DNA from: Chara braunii
Lineage: Eukaryota; Streptophyta; Charophyceae; Charales; Characeae
Reading direction: 5' to 3'
Length of the DNA: 56,682 nt
Assembly (NCBI GenBank): GCA_003427395.1
Contig: BFEA01000394.1
Span: 438,962 to 495,643, forward strand
Shown one piece after another: positions 22,723 through 34,368 of this stretch. Both the position numbers and the translations under genes were made by a program. The stretch's first letter is position 1. The number at the start of each line of letters is the position of its first letter. Under the pieces are notes generated by a model. That model did no database searches, had not been told where the DNA came from, and worked only from the letters and a program-made list of their open reading frames with translations.

Positions 22723-23398
22723 TTCTATTCTCAATTTTGCACGGGGGGTGTTCTGGAGGTTTAACAGAATGCTTTCTGTCTATGGGTTTTATTGAGGGGA
22801 TGATTTTCGTTGATGGGATTTATTGATGAAAAATGATTGATGACTTATGATTGGCATTGGTTATGGAGTGCAGTCTGGCGAGTGTGCCGTTTGTTGCCTG
22901 CCTGACGGCTGTGTGGCAACTTGGTGCTTAACTACACAGATGTGGCAAACCTTGCACGCATTTTAACCTGAAATTGATATGCATGTATTCGTGGATGATA
23001 CACAATACGCACATGCACTGCAAGCTCACACATGGTGGAAGTTTGTTTTTCTGTGGAGTTGTCTATAGAAAACATGACAACACACACTTGTACACACAGA
23101 CATCTCAAGTGTGTGTTATTGTCTGCAACAGAGGTAAATCTGCTTTGATTTTGGATCTACTCATCTGGGTGGAACAGGGGCTGTTGTCGTGAAAATTTGA
23201 AGCACACACAGAACACACACGGGCACACTAATTGTGACAGATTAGTTTCTCAGACTCCCTGTCGGGGTTTTGGAGTCTTTGGACTGAAAGACTGCAAGGT
23301 TGGTATGAGTAAAGCTGACCAGTATTCTCAGGGGTATTGCTAACTGTGGGCGGCATGGTGAGTCCTCCATCAGACGAATGCATCCTCGATTCCTCGGC

Positions 23399-23449
23399 GG
23401 AGTGTCGAGGTTCAACCTCCTGATGAGTGAGAGTCAGATGAAACAGTCT
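23399..23449 (+). ncRNA. Hammerhead-like sequence with intact core but no stem II
   Basis: GTC cleavage triplet (23404-23406), stem I GAGGT-TCA-ACCTC (23407-23419), core CTGATGA (23420-23426) and GAAA (23440-23443) are in hammerhead order. Stem III pairs with one mismatch. The 13 nt between CTGATGA and GAAA do not form a helix, so activity is doubtful. A still weaker CTGACGA ... GAAA arrangement follows at 23509-23536. Confidence 0.55.
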
Positions 23450-23559
23450 GGCACAGTCATGTTTTCCCTGTGGAACATGTTTTGGTGACAATCTAAACCA
23501 CATACCTACTGACGAGTCAGTGGAAGTCCCCGGAAAGAGTCTGGAAGTCTTTTATTTAG

Positions 23560-25960
23560 TGTGAACTTGTGTATAGAAAACACAACAACACACACAGAGT
23601 TCTTCGCATGAAGGATTATGAGCCTTACCGAGAAAGTGGTGGGCTACGCAGCCTATGCTGCTAGATTGTGCAGTGTCGAGGAGGTCTGTCTTGGATCTCA
23701 AGCAGAATGAACATTCCCGGTGTCTTGGTACGAGTTCTGCCTCTTCGACCCTTCATGATATTACAGGACCGTAATCCTTAACCAATTTTATTCTTCGATA
23801 TACTTCCTTCCGGTATTCGGCAGCCTGATAGATCCATCCTTCCCCACACACAGCTGATTTTACCACAATCTATACTCTCTGCCACAGGACAGGGTCGTCC
23901 TTAATAATATGATTAATGCTGTTCATGAGACACATGGTTATGCTTAAGAGCTGAGAGAGTGTCAGAATCACGTGTGTCCCCAGATGCTGCTAGCAAACTA
24001 CTGGCCACGGCATATCTACCTGCGACAGCTGGCTGTTACGACTCGGCCACATCATCTCTTTCCGGCTTCTCTTCCTCTGCAACACCCTTGAGATGGTGTT
24101 CGCCATGGTCCTTCCATTACGTGTTTAGAAGATGTTGTGCGGTCTTGTTTTTTACCTTCTCCTTTCGATGTTTGACCGAGATGGGGACGCCCTCACCTGT
24201 AAGGAGAGTGCATGGCCTTTGGGGCTTTGTGAGATGCTCAACAGCCCTTGTTGCTGAGCCCCTCCAGATCCGCCGGCATTATTACCACTCCACCCAGTAC
24301 TCGCCCATCGATTCTGCTGATGGCTTCTCCCCAACTTGCCCTGCTCTACCCATCTCTACACTTCGCTTGTTTTGCAGGACGAAGAGTAATGGGTCTCGCT
24401 GTTGTCGTGTACTCTGCTGCCCCTCACGCTCTTGTAGACGCTTTATTGGCGTATTGTGTGAGGTGATGGGGGGTGAAGATGGGGAGAGAGGGAGGAGGTG
24501 CATCGGGTCAGTTGGTGGGATGATTGAAGCGAGGAGCACTCAGAAGCGGCGTGGGAGATAGTAGACAGAGTGGGGAAGAGCGCTGGGGAAAAAAATCGGG
24601 AGACGGAATGTGATGGACCGTTGGGATTGGGGGGCAAGGGCGGTGGAAATAAATACGGTGGACGGCACACCATTGGGATGGAGGGGGGAGAGATGGTGGA
24701 TAGAGGAAGGAGCGGTGGGGAGATATCTACTAGTCTAGGGTCAAGACAAGGCCGGCACTAGAAGTTGCCAGCAGGCGATGGCGACAGTCGCACCTGGTGC
24801 ACCTGTTTTGCAAGATCCTCTCAAAAGCCGTGACATCTCCAGCCTCTAATGAACTGACTTTCAAGAGTCCTCATCCTCCCTCTTGATAGTCCCTTCACAT
24901 TTGGAGAGTAGGCCTGAGGTTGGAACGGACAGACATACATCCTCTCCTTGGGCTGTTTGTGATTTCCCAGCTGGCTTTCATGAGTTCGCCCGTTTGTGAG
25001 TGGTGTGTGGTGAAGGGGCTTAAACTCGCACAATTCAGACCGTTGAAAAGTTTGACAACTCTCGAAAGTTTTTCCGTCTTGAGAGTGGTGTGGCAAACCA
25101 GTCGAATGATTTTTTTTTACAGCAAGTCAGAGGACCCGTAGTATCTGCTGAACTCCAAAGAGACCTTGTAACAGGAAGGCACTGGGTACTTCACGGGTAA
25201 AGGGGAAGGTGTCTAGATATCTGCGTAGCCTGAGCAGGTTTTACTCTACCCAGCCTAAAGGAGCGACTCCCTTGTCTCCCAGAGTGGGTGTGACTGAAAA
25301 TGTATGGCATGGAGTTGATTCTTTACGAGGCCTCACTAGTTCAACAAAGCATTTTATGACCGAAAGATGGGAAAAAACTGATATGATAAATTTTGCACAA
25401 ATATGGCCGTTTTCCACAAACCACACGGATATAGGTACTTCATATCTAATCTTTGGTGCAATTAGTGATGAAAAGCCCTCGTCCCCTCTCCCAACAATCG
25501 ATGCAGCAGCAGCAACTACAAGACTTTTCTACTCTCTGTTGTCTCACTGAAAGAAGAATGTATCATGCTGGAGCTCTTCACCGCGTATGTCCCTTGCCAA
25601 CTCCTTCCTCCCGATGGACTTCCTACTACTCCTAGGCTATCCCTGCCTTGTGTGACCTCCCCCTCTCTGGTGCCCATTCCAGTTATGTCTTGTGGCACCC
25701 CTCTACCAGCTACTGCCTGCCGGCAGGTGCTGCTTCAATGGTTGTGCAGCCTTGCTACACTGCCGAGACAGATTGTGCCTCGGGCTGTATGCCCCGGCAG
25801 GGAGCTGAATGTGGGGTTAGGCAAGTTCTTTCCGTTGCTTCCAGAAACATCCATGACCTGCCAGAATCCCAACTACCTGGCTGTTACCCTCGTTCAGCCT
25901 GACATGGCCTTTACTAAATTGACCGGCCCCTTTCCCTTTTGGGCCTTCACTTAGGACCTC
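23560..25960. other. Intron 1 stretch without recognisable gene
   Basis: Open frames occur (for example plus-strand 23959-24561, 200 codons), but no domain, codon pattern or homology was recognised, and overlapping frames on the other strand are equally open. No transposon termini were found. Confidence 0.5.
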
Positions 25961-26158
25961 TGACTTCACTTAGGGCCCTTATTTCTGTAACACACTTAGG
26001 AGGCCTTCGCGGCCTCTCACTTGCACTCCCTTGGGTTCAAGTCCCGTGAGTACTCTCCCCTTCATTCCACTTGCTGTTTTCTTGTCAGACCCTTTCATAC
26101 CCTGTCATAATCCCTTGTCTTCTCTCTTATTTTTTCTTGTTCTCCTTTCTTTTCTTTT

Positions 26159-26250
26159 TCATTTCGAAATTTATGCTTGTCATCCTTGTGCAGGGGCCAT
26201 GCTAATCTTCTCTGTATACTCCCAATTTCAACAGATGTCCCGAAGGATAC
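26159..26250 (-). pseudogene. U6 snRNA pseudogene
   Basis: The minus strand reads CCTTCGGGACATCTG, then AAATTGG, then ATACAGAGAAGATTAGCATG, then GCCCCTGCACAAGGATGACA. This is U6 spliceosomal RNA with several substitutions, mostly in the 5' half and at the 3' end. The central ACAGAG box and AGC triad are kept. The terminal T run and an obvious upstream element are lacking. Confidence 0.9.
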
Positions 26251-26429
26251 CCTGGCACAATTCCCGATGCTGTCTGCATCAAATTTCCCTTTTGTGAACC
26301 AGCACCTTTCACGCAGAGCATACTCACTTTATCACTTTACTTACTTCTGGATGGAATTATGGCCAGATGCATACATGTCCGGTTGTAAATTTGGTCAGAT
26401 ACATTTAAGATAGTGCTAGTGCGAGTACC

Positions 26430-26900
26430 ACCTCAGATTCGTATGACATCTGAGCCAAACTGTGTACTGAACTTAGGCTTCAACTCGAGCCCTCTCGTAG
26501 TGGGTCTTGGTACCGGTTTATATCGGTGCTCAACAATAGAATCACCATCCACGTGTCCACGCATTGAGGGAAGTAACATCGATATATGCCCATGGGATTT
26601 ATTGTTGGTATTAAGAAGGTAATGACTTTGATGCGTATAGATGAGGTAGGGTCTTAGATGAGGTGGGACGTCAATGACATATGAAGGAACATCAGGAGTA
26701 TCACCTGCAATATCTAAAACCGTCCATGGCGCATAGTACAGTGGTGGTGTTTTTCCGGAAATATTCTCTTCCGAGTCTTCCTACTAAACTGTACAGTTTT
26801 TACCTATAAGTGATCTCCTACTTTATATAGCGCAAACCTGTTGCTTATTTGCTTCTCAGTCATTTCCTGTTGAGATTGCCGAAGCTTCTCTGCAGATTTT
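26430..26900 (-). pseudogene. Decayed Ty3/gypsy fragment (integrase C-terminal part)
   Basis: The minus strand contains VLDIAGDTPDVPSYVIDVPP and then HLRPYLIY, corresponding to EVLKVIGDANGPSYRIDVPPHLRTY of the gypsy element at 38866-39564. A divergent tail resembling the start of a chromodomain region follows (SMRGHVDGDSIVEHRY). It is broken by many stops. No LTR was found. Confidence 0.7.
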
Positions 26901-28185
26901 TGGAGCGCCTATTAGCATTCTAGTGTTCACTTAAAGAGTTCAGAAGCACATTCTGACTCTTGTTCGGAAACAGGACATCAAGTAGTTTGTCGGGCTTCTG
27001 CCCGACATACAGTAAGCCATGGCTGAATTCGTGCTCGATGTTCATAGCGAGCAAAGAATGCGCTATGCCGATGGTAATTTTGTTGCCCAACTTCCTAGGC
27101 AACTAGGGTTGGCTGGAACTCTGTCCTGTGGCAGAACGAACAATGCCGTTATAAGCACATGCTGTTTCATGGAGCTGTTCATCTTGACCAACTCGATGCG
27201 GGTAATAAAAATGCAAGTGGTCCCGGGCCACTCTGGTAGCATAGCACTGGAGATAGTAAATTTACAAGCACAAAAGTGCACCTCTGTGACCAAGATGCAT
27301 ATGGTGACCAGGCAATCAACAGAAAGGCAAAGCAAGCAAGGATCACACCAGCACAAGAATGGACATTGATGAAGTCTTTTGATGATGAAGAGCCCTCTTG
27401 TTGTGCCGCGTGCCGCAACAATTAATACGAGACGAATAATCTGTGCGCTGGTCTCACTACCAGCCTATGCGGTCATCTACGATGTCCGCTACTGTAGCCT
27501 GAACCACGCCACTTTGAAATGCCTCTGCTGTTCCCACAAATGCAGAACATATATGTCCTTAACCAATGTCCTCCTCCCTACAGTGGTCCTCTTCATGCTA
27601 AGACATTCCCTCGGTGCGCCACCTGCTTGCCTCCAGCTATGGCTGCGCTGCCCTTCTCCTTGCTTCTGGTGGCTGGGTCAGGCTGGTGCTGGCACTGGCT
27701 GCTGCCTCTACACGGTTGCGCAGCTCCCTGACACCTCTGGCTGCCCAGCCTCTGCCTAATGCTGTGGCTGGGACCTGAATGGGGTTATAGTTCTTGCCTT
27801 TTGGTTGCTCCCGGAAGTGGCTGCAGGCTGCCAGGATCCCAACTATCTGCTGTGGGTGGTTTGCTTCCTGTCATTACGTGATCGAGTTCTCTTCAAATCT
27901 CTTCAGCATTTGCTATTGGCTGTGCTGGCAGCAATGGGTCTTTTTCTTTTGTCCGGAGTTCTGCCATGATACTGTGGGTGTTTTGCTCCCAGCCATACTT
28001 GACTGAGTGCTTTTGAACATTTGGAGTGTGTTGGGAACTGTGGATCGGTTTCTGTGTCTGGAGTTCGGTCATAGTAAGTGTGATATTGTTCTCTGTGTTT
28101 AAAGCGTGGCCGATGCTTCTCTATACTGCTCTCTCATATTACTAGGGTAACTCCACCGCCTGATGATTTTCCCACTCATTTAAAG

Positions 28186-28430
28186 CATTGTCCATTCTGT
28201 GTAAAGGAATGTTGGCCACTAAAGGTGATATAACACCACCCGTCAGATTTCTATGCATTCATTGCATTGTCCATTCTGTGTAAAGGAATGTTGGCCACTA
28301 AAGGTGATATAACACCACCTTGACGCACATCATCGGATTTCTATGCGTTGTTCATTCTGTGTAAAGGAATGTTGGCCACTACAGGTGATATAACACCACC
28401 TTGATGCACATCATCAGATTTCTATGCTGT
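28186..28430. repeat. Minisatellite, three units of about 80 bp
   Basis: The unit contains CATTCTGTGTAAAGGAATG, TTGGCCACTA and GGTGATATAACACCACC and ends with GATTTCTATGC. It is repeated three times with small changes, 360-600 bp upstream of PRT6 exon 2. GGTGATATAACACC is itself palindromic. Confidence 0.9.
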
Positions 28431-28793
28431 TATAACAGCAGGGGAAAGAAAAAAGGGAAAACAAGAAGGGAAAGTTTGCGAATCCCTGGACTGTTTGGTT
28501 TGGGAGCAAGTATGTCTCATGTTATCTTTCTTTAACTGTTGCACTAGTGTGCACAGGCCTGCATTTTAAACAGGAAGGGAAAGTTTGTGAATCCTCGGAC
28601 CGTTTTTGGTTTGAAAGCTAGTATGTCGCATCTGGTGTGATCTTTTTAGTATTGCATGAGTGTGCAGAGAAATGCATTTTTCGGGTCTGCTTCTTTTAGT
28701 TCATTTGGCATGTTAGCTGTAAAGTGCGTTTGTGGGAGGCTTTTTTTTCATTTTGTAACTGTTCTTGTGCTTTTTCGCCCTGCGGAAGTATAG

Positions 28794-30457
28794 AGCAAGG
28801 AGGATATTCGCCATCGTCATGTGTTGGAGGATCTGCGTTACGTGCTAACTCACCTAGAAGCCGCTGTTTATGCTACTCATCACCGTCCAGATCTGGCAGA
28901 AAAATGGATTCAGATCTTGGCGTATGCACAGGGTAAGGGGGGACAAGTCCGGTTAACCGCTCAGCATGTGGAGATAGATACGGAGGAATGGCGCAGGTAC
29001 TTCGATATAGAGGTGCTGCTTGGGATAATCACTCCGTTGATTGTCCAAGCTGCCAATGCTGAATGCACAGAGGCTTGCATGGCAGGAGAGAGCCTTCAGG
29101 AGGCTCCTCCAGGGCAGGGCGATGTGGAGATGGCAGAAGTCCATTTTGCGCGATCAGATTCGGAGGTGTTTAGCATGCATGTGGAGAAGGTGGTGCTGAG
29201 CGATGGTCTGAGCGTTCCGGGACCGCTGGCGCGTCTCATTAATGAATGTGTTCGAGTGTTGGCCTCTTGGCTCGCTGTGGATGCCGCAAGAGAGGCAAGG
29301 AGGCAGACATCCCAAACTCCTGAGCCGTCGTGGAGGGTTGTTGGGGGTGACCGGTGGTTGAATGTAGATGAAGGAGGCATAGGCGGGAACAGAACAGGAG
29401 GTGGTGGTCGAGGCAATGGCACGAGGGGCCAATTCATGACTCGAAGGCTTGTGAGAATCGAACCGACAAGGCCGCTCATAGTGGCAGGCATGGAAGGTCA
29501 ACGTCAAGGTAGAGGAGGGGGTGGTAGGGGGGAGGCAGGTGGAGTGGGTGGCGAAGTGGGCGTGGCTGCTGCAGCAGTGGTGGCAGCGGCAGCGGCGATG
29601 GTGCCTCACTTTGTTGCGCCCGGTGGGGGGAGAACCGATAGGAGAGCTGGAGCACTTGGTGTCCGTGCCTCTCGTGTTCCGAGAGTCAATCTTCAGCGAT
29701 GGTTTAGAAGACGGCAACTTGAAAATATGGATACGGGAGGAACAGGAGGAGCCATTGCTGCAGGGGGTGGTGCTGTCGGAGGTGCTGCCCTTGGTGGGGA
29801 CGAGGAGGCCGGAGGTGGGCCGGCTAGGGAGGGGGTTGGGTTTATACGAAGAGTTGAACAGGCTGATGGCGATGGAAGTGACATTCATGGTGAGGGATTG
29901 ACAACAAGAGCAGCCGGTGGCAGCGGCGATGCGTCCCCAGAGCTCATGATGGCAGATGCTAGTCTGTCACCCAAGTCTCCAGATTCACTAAGGGGCCTGT
30001 CAAATGGTGAGAGCTCTGCGATGGAGTGGTGGATGGGATCACCCTATATTCTGCAGGGTTCTCCAGAGGCATCTGCTAAAGAAATGGCAGAGATGAGCTG
30101 TAGTGAAGAATGGCCAGAAATCAGGTTCAGCGTCTCTTCCCAGGAAGTGACCTTCCACATTCCCCTGCACAGGATGTTGTCATTGATGCTGCATACTGTG
30201 ATGAAGGGAGTATTTGGCATTGAGGAAGGAGGCAAGGGGAGCTTTGCGAAGAGGAGGTCCAAAAATGGCAGTGACGCATCCCTGTTTATCAAGGAATTGC
30301 TGCCAACCAAGTATCAGAAGCTGGGCTTTGCTGCTGTGCTCATGGAACATCCATTGCGCATCCAAGTATTATGTGCGCAGGTCGCAGCAGGCATGTGGCG
30401 CAGGAATGGGATAAGCATGGTCTACCTGGCGGACGAATGCTACAAGAGTGTTCACTG
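28794..30457 (+). CDS. PRT6: PRT6 exon 2: middle region with Gly/Ala-rich insert (codons 392-946)
   Basis: The exon opens after a TATAG acceptor with SKEDIRHRHVLEDLRYVLTH, matching the PRT6 block that precedes the conserved AYAQG stretch. It closes with the conserved FHIPLHRMLSLML, MEHPLRIQVLCAQV and AGMWRRNG motifs. Between them, roughly 29340-29960, is a low-complexity Gly/Ala/Arg-rich segment (runs of GGGG, AAAAA, RRR) with no recognisable domain. PRT6 of flowering plants is shorter and Ser-rich here, so this insert is lineage-specific. The exon end is set at the TGGTGCGA donor, splitting a Trp codon TG|G. This fits exon 3, which supplies the missing G. Reading on instead gives a stop at 30492 and no homology. 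The acceptor is ambiguous: AGAG and CAAG follow within a few bases. Confidence 0.92.
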
Positions 30458-30721
30458 GTGCGATACCTTTGATTCTGAATTCTTTTCTCCCTGAAAAACC
30501 CGTCCTCCTCCACTCACCCCTTCACTCTTCCCCCTCCCCAACGAATGTTCTCTCTAGTCCATTCCTCTGCACTGTTTCTGTATTATCTGGTGGATTTTCT
30601 CCCAGCCCCACTCAAGGTCTCTATGAGGCACTCACACCTGGACGTTTGTGACTGCATTGGCTGCAGACTATCAGCAGATATATCAAGGAAATCCCCACCT
30701 TCTTAATCTGAAAAAAAGTAT

Positions 30722-30797
30722 GTACGTTCTATGGGACTTACCTCGGAAAGACGGGTTTTCCGAAACCGCTGTCTTTTTTTTCCCAAATAGAACGTAC
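30722..30797. mobile_element. Small foldback element
   Basis: GTACGTTCTATGGGA (30722-30736) pairs with TCCCAAATAGAACGTAC (30781-30797), and the middle contains CGGAAAGACGGGTTTTCCG. The whole 76 bp can fold into a hairpin. It is possibly a MITE. Confidence 0.7.
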
Positions 30798-31572
30798 CAT
30801 TGAATACAATGTACATTGTGTTTGTTTGTTTTTTTGTCTGAGATACTATGAAGATTTTTCAAAAAGCTTGACAAAAATCAGAAGAAAAGAAGTGCACAGC
30901 AATGCAGTACAAAGTACTACAAACTAACAAAGTTACTACAAACATTTTCTGCGGGTAAGCAGTACAATTGTGAACTCAGCAAGATGTCGTAGAACTGATA
31001 CGTATGGAATCAATGAAGCCACTTGAAGCTGAGTCATGCTGGGAATCGGGGATGCATTTTTTCCCCCTTTTTTCCCCTCACCTTCTCGGTCTGATGTAGC
31101 AATCGATGAAGGTGGAGGGCCAGCAAGGGCATACTCACATTGGTAAGGATAACTTCAAACTCCCATCGGTGGTGATCTGAGTCCTTTGTTGCCTCTGGGC
31201 TGCAGCACCCCAGTTCATAGTGGCTCTGTTTGCATCTCTGGAGAGTGCTGGTAACGGAACTTCTGCAGATAGGCTTTGATCTACCTTCTGGTTTAAGCAG
31301 CATGACACCCCTGCAGATGGGTTTTGTCTACACTGTGGTTTAAGCAGAGGGTTGAATCGTACAGAACGCATCTGTATTTGACAAGCCAACTTTCGGCCCG
31401 GGATTCCATCGCCCACAGATAGTTCTCTCCAAAAATCTTGGTCCAGGTCTTGGCAGTGATGAGATTCAGCTGCTGCGTGTTCCCCCCTCCCGCTCTGCCC
31501 TGAACATCTTGCCAATTGTGAATTCCTTGAACCAGCACTGTGCTTCGCTGGTACCTTGTCCCGACACCTGTT

Positions 31573-31658
31573 TCTCAATTTATGCGTGTCATCCTTGCGC
31601 AGGGGCCATGCTAATGTTCTCTGTATCGTCCCAATTTTAACGGATGTCCCGAAGGACA
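31573..31658 (-). pseudogene. U6 snRNA retropseudogene with target-site duplication
   Basis: The minus strand reads TCCTTCGGGACATCCG, then TAAAATTGGGACGATACAG, then TTAGCATGGCCCCTGCGCAA, then GGATGACACGCATAAATTGAG: nearly full-length U6 with few changes (AGAACATTAGC for AGAAGATTAGC). TGTCCCGACACCTGTT (31557-31572) on one side and TGTCCCGACACACCTGTT (31659-31676) on the other form a near-perfect duplication. This points to retroposition, probably by a LINE. No promoter or T terminator is present. Confidence 0.9.
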
Positions 31659-31809
31659 TGTCCCGACACACCTGTTAATATGCTGAAAAATCAAAGTTTG
31701 AGGGCAGTGAAGGGAAAATGCTGGTGCTGCTTGGCAAGATTTGACTCATCGTTCAATTTTTCTTACGGCCGGGCAGCATCGGGTAAAAGAGGCTCAGTTG
31801 GACTGATGG

Positions 31810-32121
31810 TTAAACCACCAGTACCGAATTTAGAGCATCCCACTTCTGTGGTTATTAAGTTGTATTAACTTATTAGTTCTTATTTCTGCTGACGAAAGAA
31901 TCCAAGAACGAAAATGGGGACCGTATAAAGAATAAACAGAAATGTCCTCGGTGACTCCTCACCCATGAAACAATATTTCCGCCAAACCAAATGCGTATGT
32001 CGCCAAACAATGTTGCTGTGACACGGTAGATCAGACGTTTCAGGCTGGGTTGGGCAGGGTGTTTTGTTTTTCTTACCAAGTCAGCTTTGATAATATAGGT
32101 CGTTTGGTACTAGTGGTTTAA
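31810..32121. mobile_element. TTAA/ACCACC element, 312 bp (MITE)
   Basis: It begins TTAAACCACCAGTACCG and ends GGTACTAGTGGTTTAA, giving inverted repeats ACCACCAGTACC with one mismatch between TTAA duplications. The interior has no coding capacity. It is the cleanest short member of the family. Confidence 0.85.
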
Positions 32122-32459
32122 GCTGTCGCTGGCTGCGCAGCCGTAAAATGCCCAGTTTATCATTGGTAGGGTTTGCCCAGGCTGGGGGAACACTGGCGCC
32201 CCAGGTTCGGCTGGGGTGCAAATTGAAAGCATTCCAGGGTTGCGTCACTGCCGACCACCGAGCCCGACCGCCGGCTGTATTGCAGCTGACTTGCTGGGCG
32301 GACCAGTTGGGCCAACCGGTCTTTGGTCTGTCAACCAGTCAGAAAGGGGAAAAAAATGAAGAAGAGAAAAAGCAAACATCCACTGATTATTTTTCAAATC
32401 TGAGTTGGGGGCTGTACTGTGCCTGCTGAGTACAGCCCAAATCCGCTGAGAAACTTTCG

Positions 32460-32914
32460 GGGATGGGGGGAGGTATGTGGGGGTTGGAGTATAGGGGGTG
32501 TATAGGGGGTTATAGTGGTGATATAGGGGGTATTGGGCGGGGTAATGAGGATGTTGGGGGCAGTATGGGGGTGTTGGGGGGGTGTATGGGGGTATTGGGG
32601 GCCGCTGTGGGGGTGTTGGTGGTGTTGTTAGGGGTTCTGAACCCCCCCCAAAAAAATAAAAAATTGCGGGGTGCCGATGACCCCCGACCGATAGGTGCCG
32701 ACCAGCCGATTGGTCGGCGGGTCGGCAGCCGACCAGTCAAGGGCCGCCAACCGTCGGGAGGTGTAACGCTGAAATGTTCCCTCGGCCTTTCCACTTTCTG
32801 CTGCACAGAAACAGCAGGGCCAGCCATTTGTGGGCCTCATACAATACGGTCGATGAGTGTCAGGGCCGTTTCCCAGAGGTGGTCCACAACCTTCGGTCAG
32901 AGTGTGCAAAAAAA

Positions 32915-32964
<50 letters not shown>

Positions 32965-33460
32965 GGGGGCACCTGCATGTGCAAGGAGGTGGGCAGGTAT
33001 GCGCAGAGGTGTGTGTGCGCAAAGGGGTGGTTCTCTCTCTCTCTCTGTATCTCTTCCTCTCTCTCCCCTACTACTACTACCACGAAAATTATGAATAGTA
33101 ATGCAAGATACCACAGCTAATGGACAGGGAAGTGAGCAGTGGGTGAACAGGGTTGTGGACTACTACCTCGAATATTATGAAATGTAATGCAAGATACCAC
33201 AGTAAATGGGCAGGGGCATGAGCGGCGGGTGAACAGGTTGTGGACTGTGACGGACATTGGGGTGTGTGGGTGCGATCATGAACGGCTTGTGTGCAGGCGT
33301 ACTGAGCCTTCCTAGAAAAGGAAACCACAGCTCCAAAATGGCAGCCGGTCTGCTATTTGTTTTCCTTAGCCCCTTAAATCTGAAGTAGTCCAGGTTCGGT
33401 TGGCATATGGGCTTAGGCTTGGAGGTCAGCAAAGGATTGGACTGCTATACCGAGGGGGCA
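32460..33460. other. Intron 2 repeats: G-rich tract, inverted-repeat partner, GA run
   Basis: 32460-32640 is a G-rich run of GGGGGT/GTATGGGGG words. 32670-32760 is the reverse complement, with changes, of 51105-51205. 32919-32961 is a GA run. 33095-33240 contains a diverged tandem duplication (AATGCAAGATACCACAG, then AATGGACAGGG or AATGGGCAGGG). No gene was seen. Confidence 0.7.
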
Positions 33461-33500
33461 ATTAAACCATTAGTCGCGTGGCAGCCTATGGCCGCTGCTA

Positions 33501-33502
<2 letters not shown>

Positions 33503-33580
<78 letters not shown>
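33503..33580. repeat. (CT)n microsatellite
   Basis: An almost perfect CT run of about 78 bp lies 40 bp to the right of TTAAACCATTAGTCG (33463), which resembles a decayed left end of the TTAA family. Confidence 0.9.
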
Positions 33581-33581
<1 letters not shown>

Positions 33582-34118
33582 AGCATGGGAACCAGGCACC
33601 GGTTTTCTGAAGGTGCGTCCCACCGCCGGAATCATTACAGGCATGTGCCGATTTTCCTGGGTGCGCCTCACTGACGGAACTGCCATGTGCCAATTTTCCG
33701 TGGGCATGGCCCTCATCGATCATGATGAGGGTGTGGCTTGAAGATGCTGAGGGTGCAAGTAGACGACAAGGGTATGTGGCCACCGTGTGAACACGAACCT
33801 GGCCAAACCGATTTCAACGTGTGAACTCCACTCTTGGTTGCCTCCTCCTGCACAACAGCAAACATGAGCTGGCACCAGCCTGGTCGGCCCTGGTATTGGC
33901 GCTCTTACAGGGCCAGATAATTGAAGCAGACATTTGTTTTGACAGTATCTGGGGTTCACTCTTTTTCCCTTACTCTTCCTCCTCTCCCTTTCTTCACCTT
34001 GTGGGAGCTGATCCAGTTATCATGATCTGGGCAGTCGGCATTGTGGTCCAGACATCTGGGTTCTGACCACCCGTGGGATTCAAACTTTTAAGTCATAGTT
34101 GGTTTATTACGACTATGG

Positions 34119-34368
34119 GAGAAAACTACACTATGAAAAGTTCATTTATGCCCCGTTTGTGTTCTTGCTCTTTTCGTCTTTGTTTGTCATTATTCCGGGA
34201 GTGGACAGTGCATTGTGGAATGCGTGTGGAGGCAGGTATGGTGGGAGAAAACTACACTATGAAAAGTTCATTCATGCCTCATTTGTGTTCGTGTTCTTTT
34301 CATCTTTCTTGTCATCGATCCGGGAGTGGACAATGCATGGTGGAATGGATCTGGAGGCAGGTATGGTG
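34119..34368. repeat. Tandem duplication, two units of about 125 bp
   Basis: GGGAGAAAACTACACTATGA, then AAAGTTCATT, then ATGCC, then CCGGGAGTGGACA and GGAGGCAGGTATGGT, occurs twice in a row with about a dozen differences. No coding function is apparent. GT-rich DNA (34600-34915) follows. Confidence 0.85.

Noticed and set aside
23959-24561. 200-codon plus-strand frame
   Set aside because: No recognisable domain or splice context; Ser/Cys/Arg-rich composition fits non-coding DNA, and the opposite strand has open frames too.
28186-28430. CRISPR-like array
   Set aside because: Long adjacent units with substitutions and no constant repeat/variable spacer pattern; the genome is eukaryotic.
30458-30494. 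Continuation of PRT6 exon 2 to the stop at 30494
   Set aside because: Similarity to PRT6 ends at the Trp codon, a usable GTGCGA donor splits that codon, and exon 3 supplies exactly the missing base.
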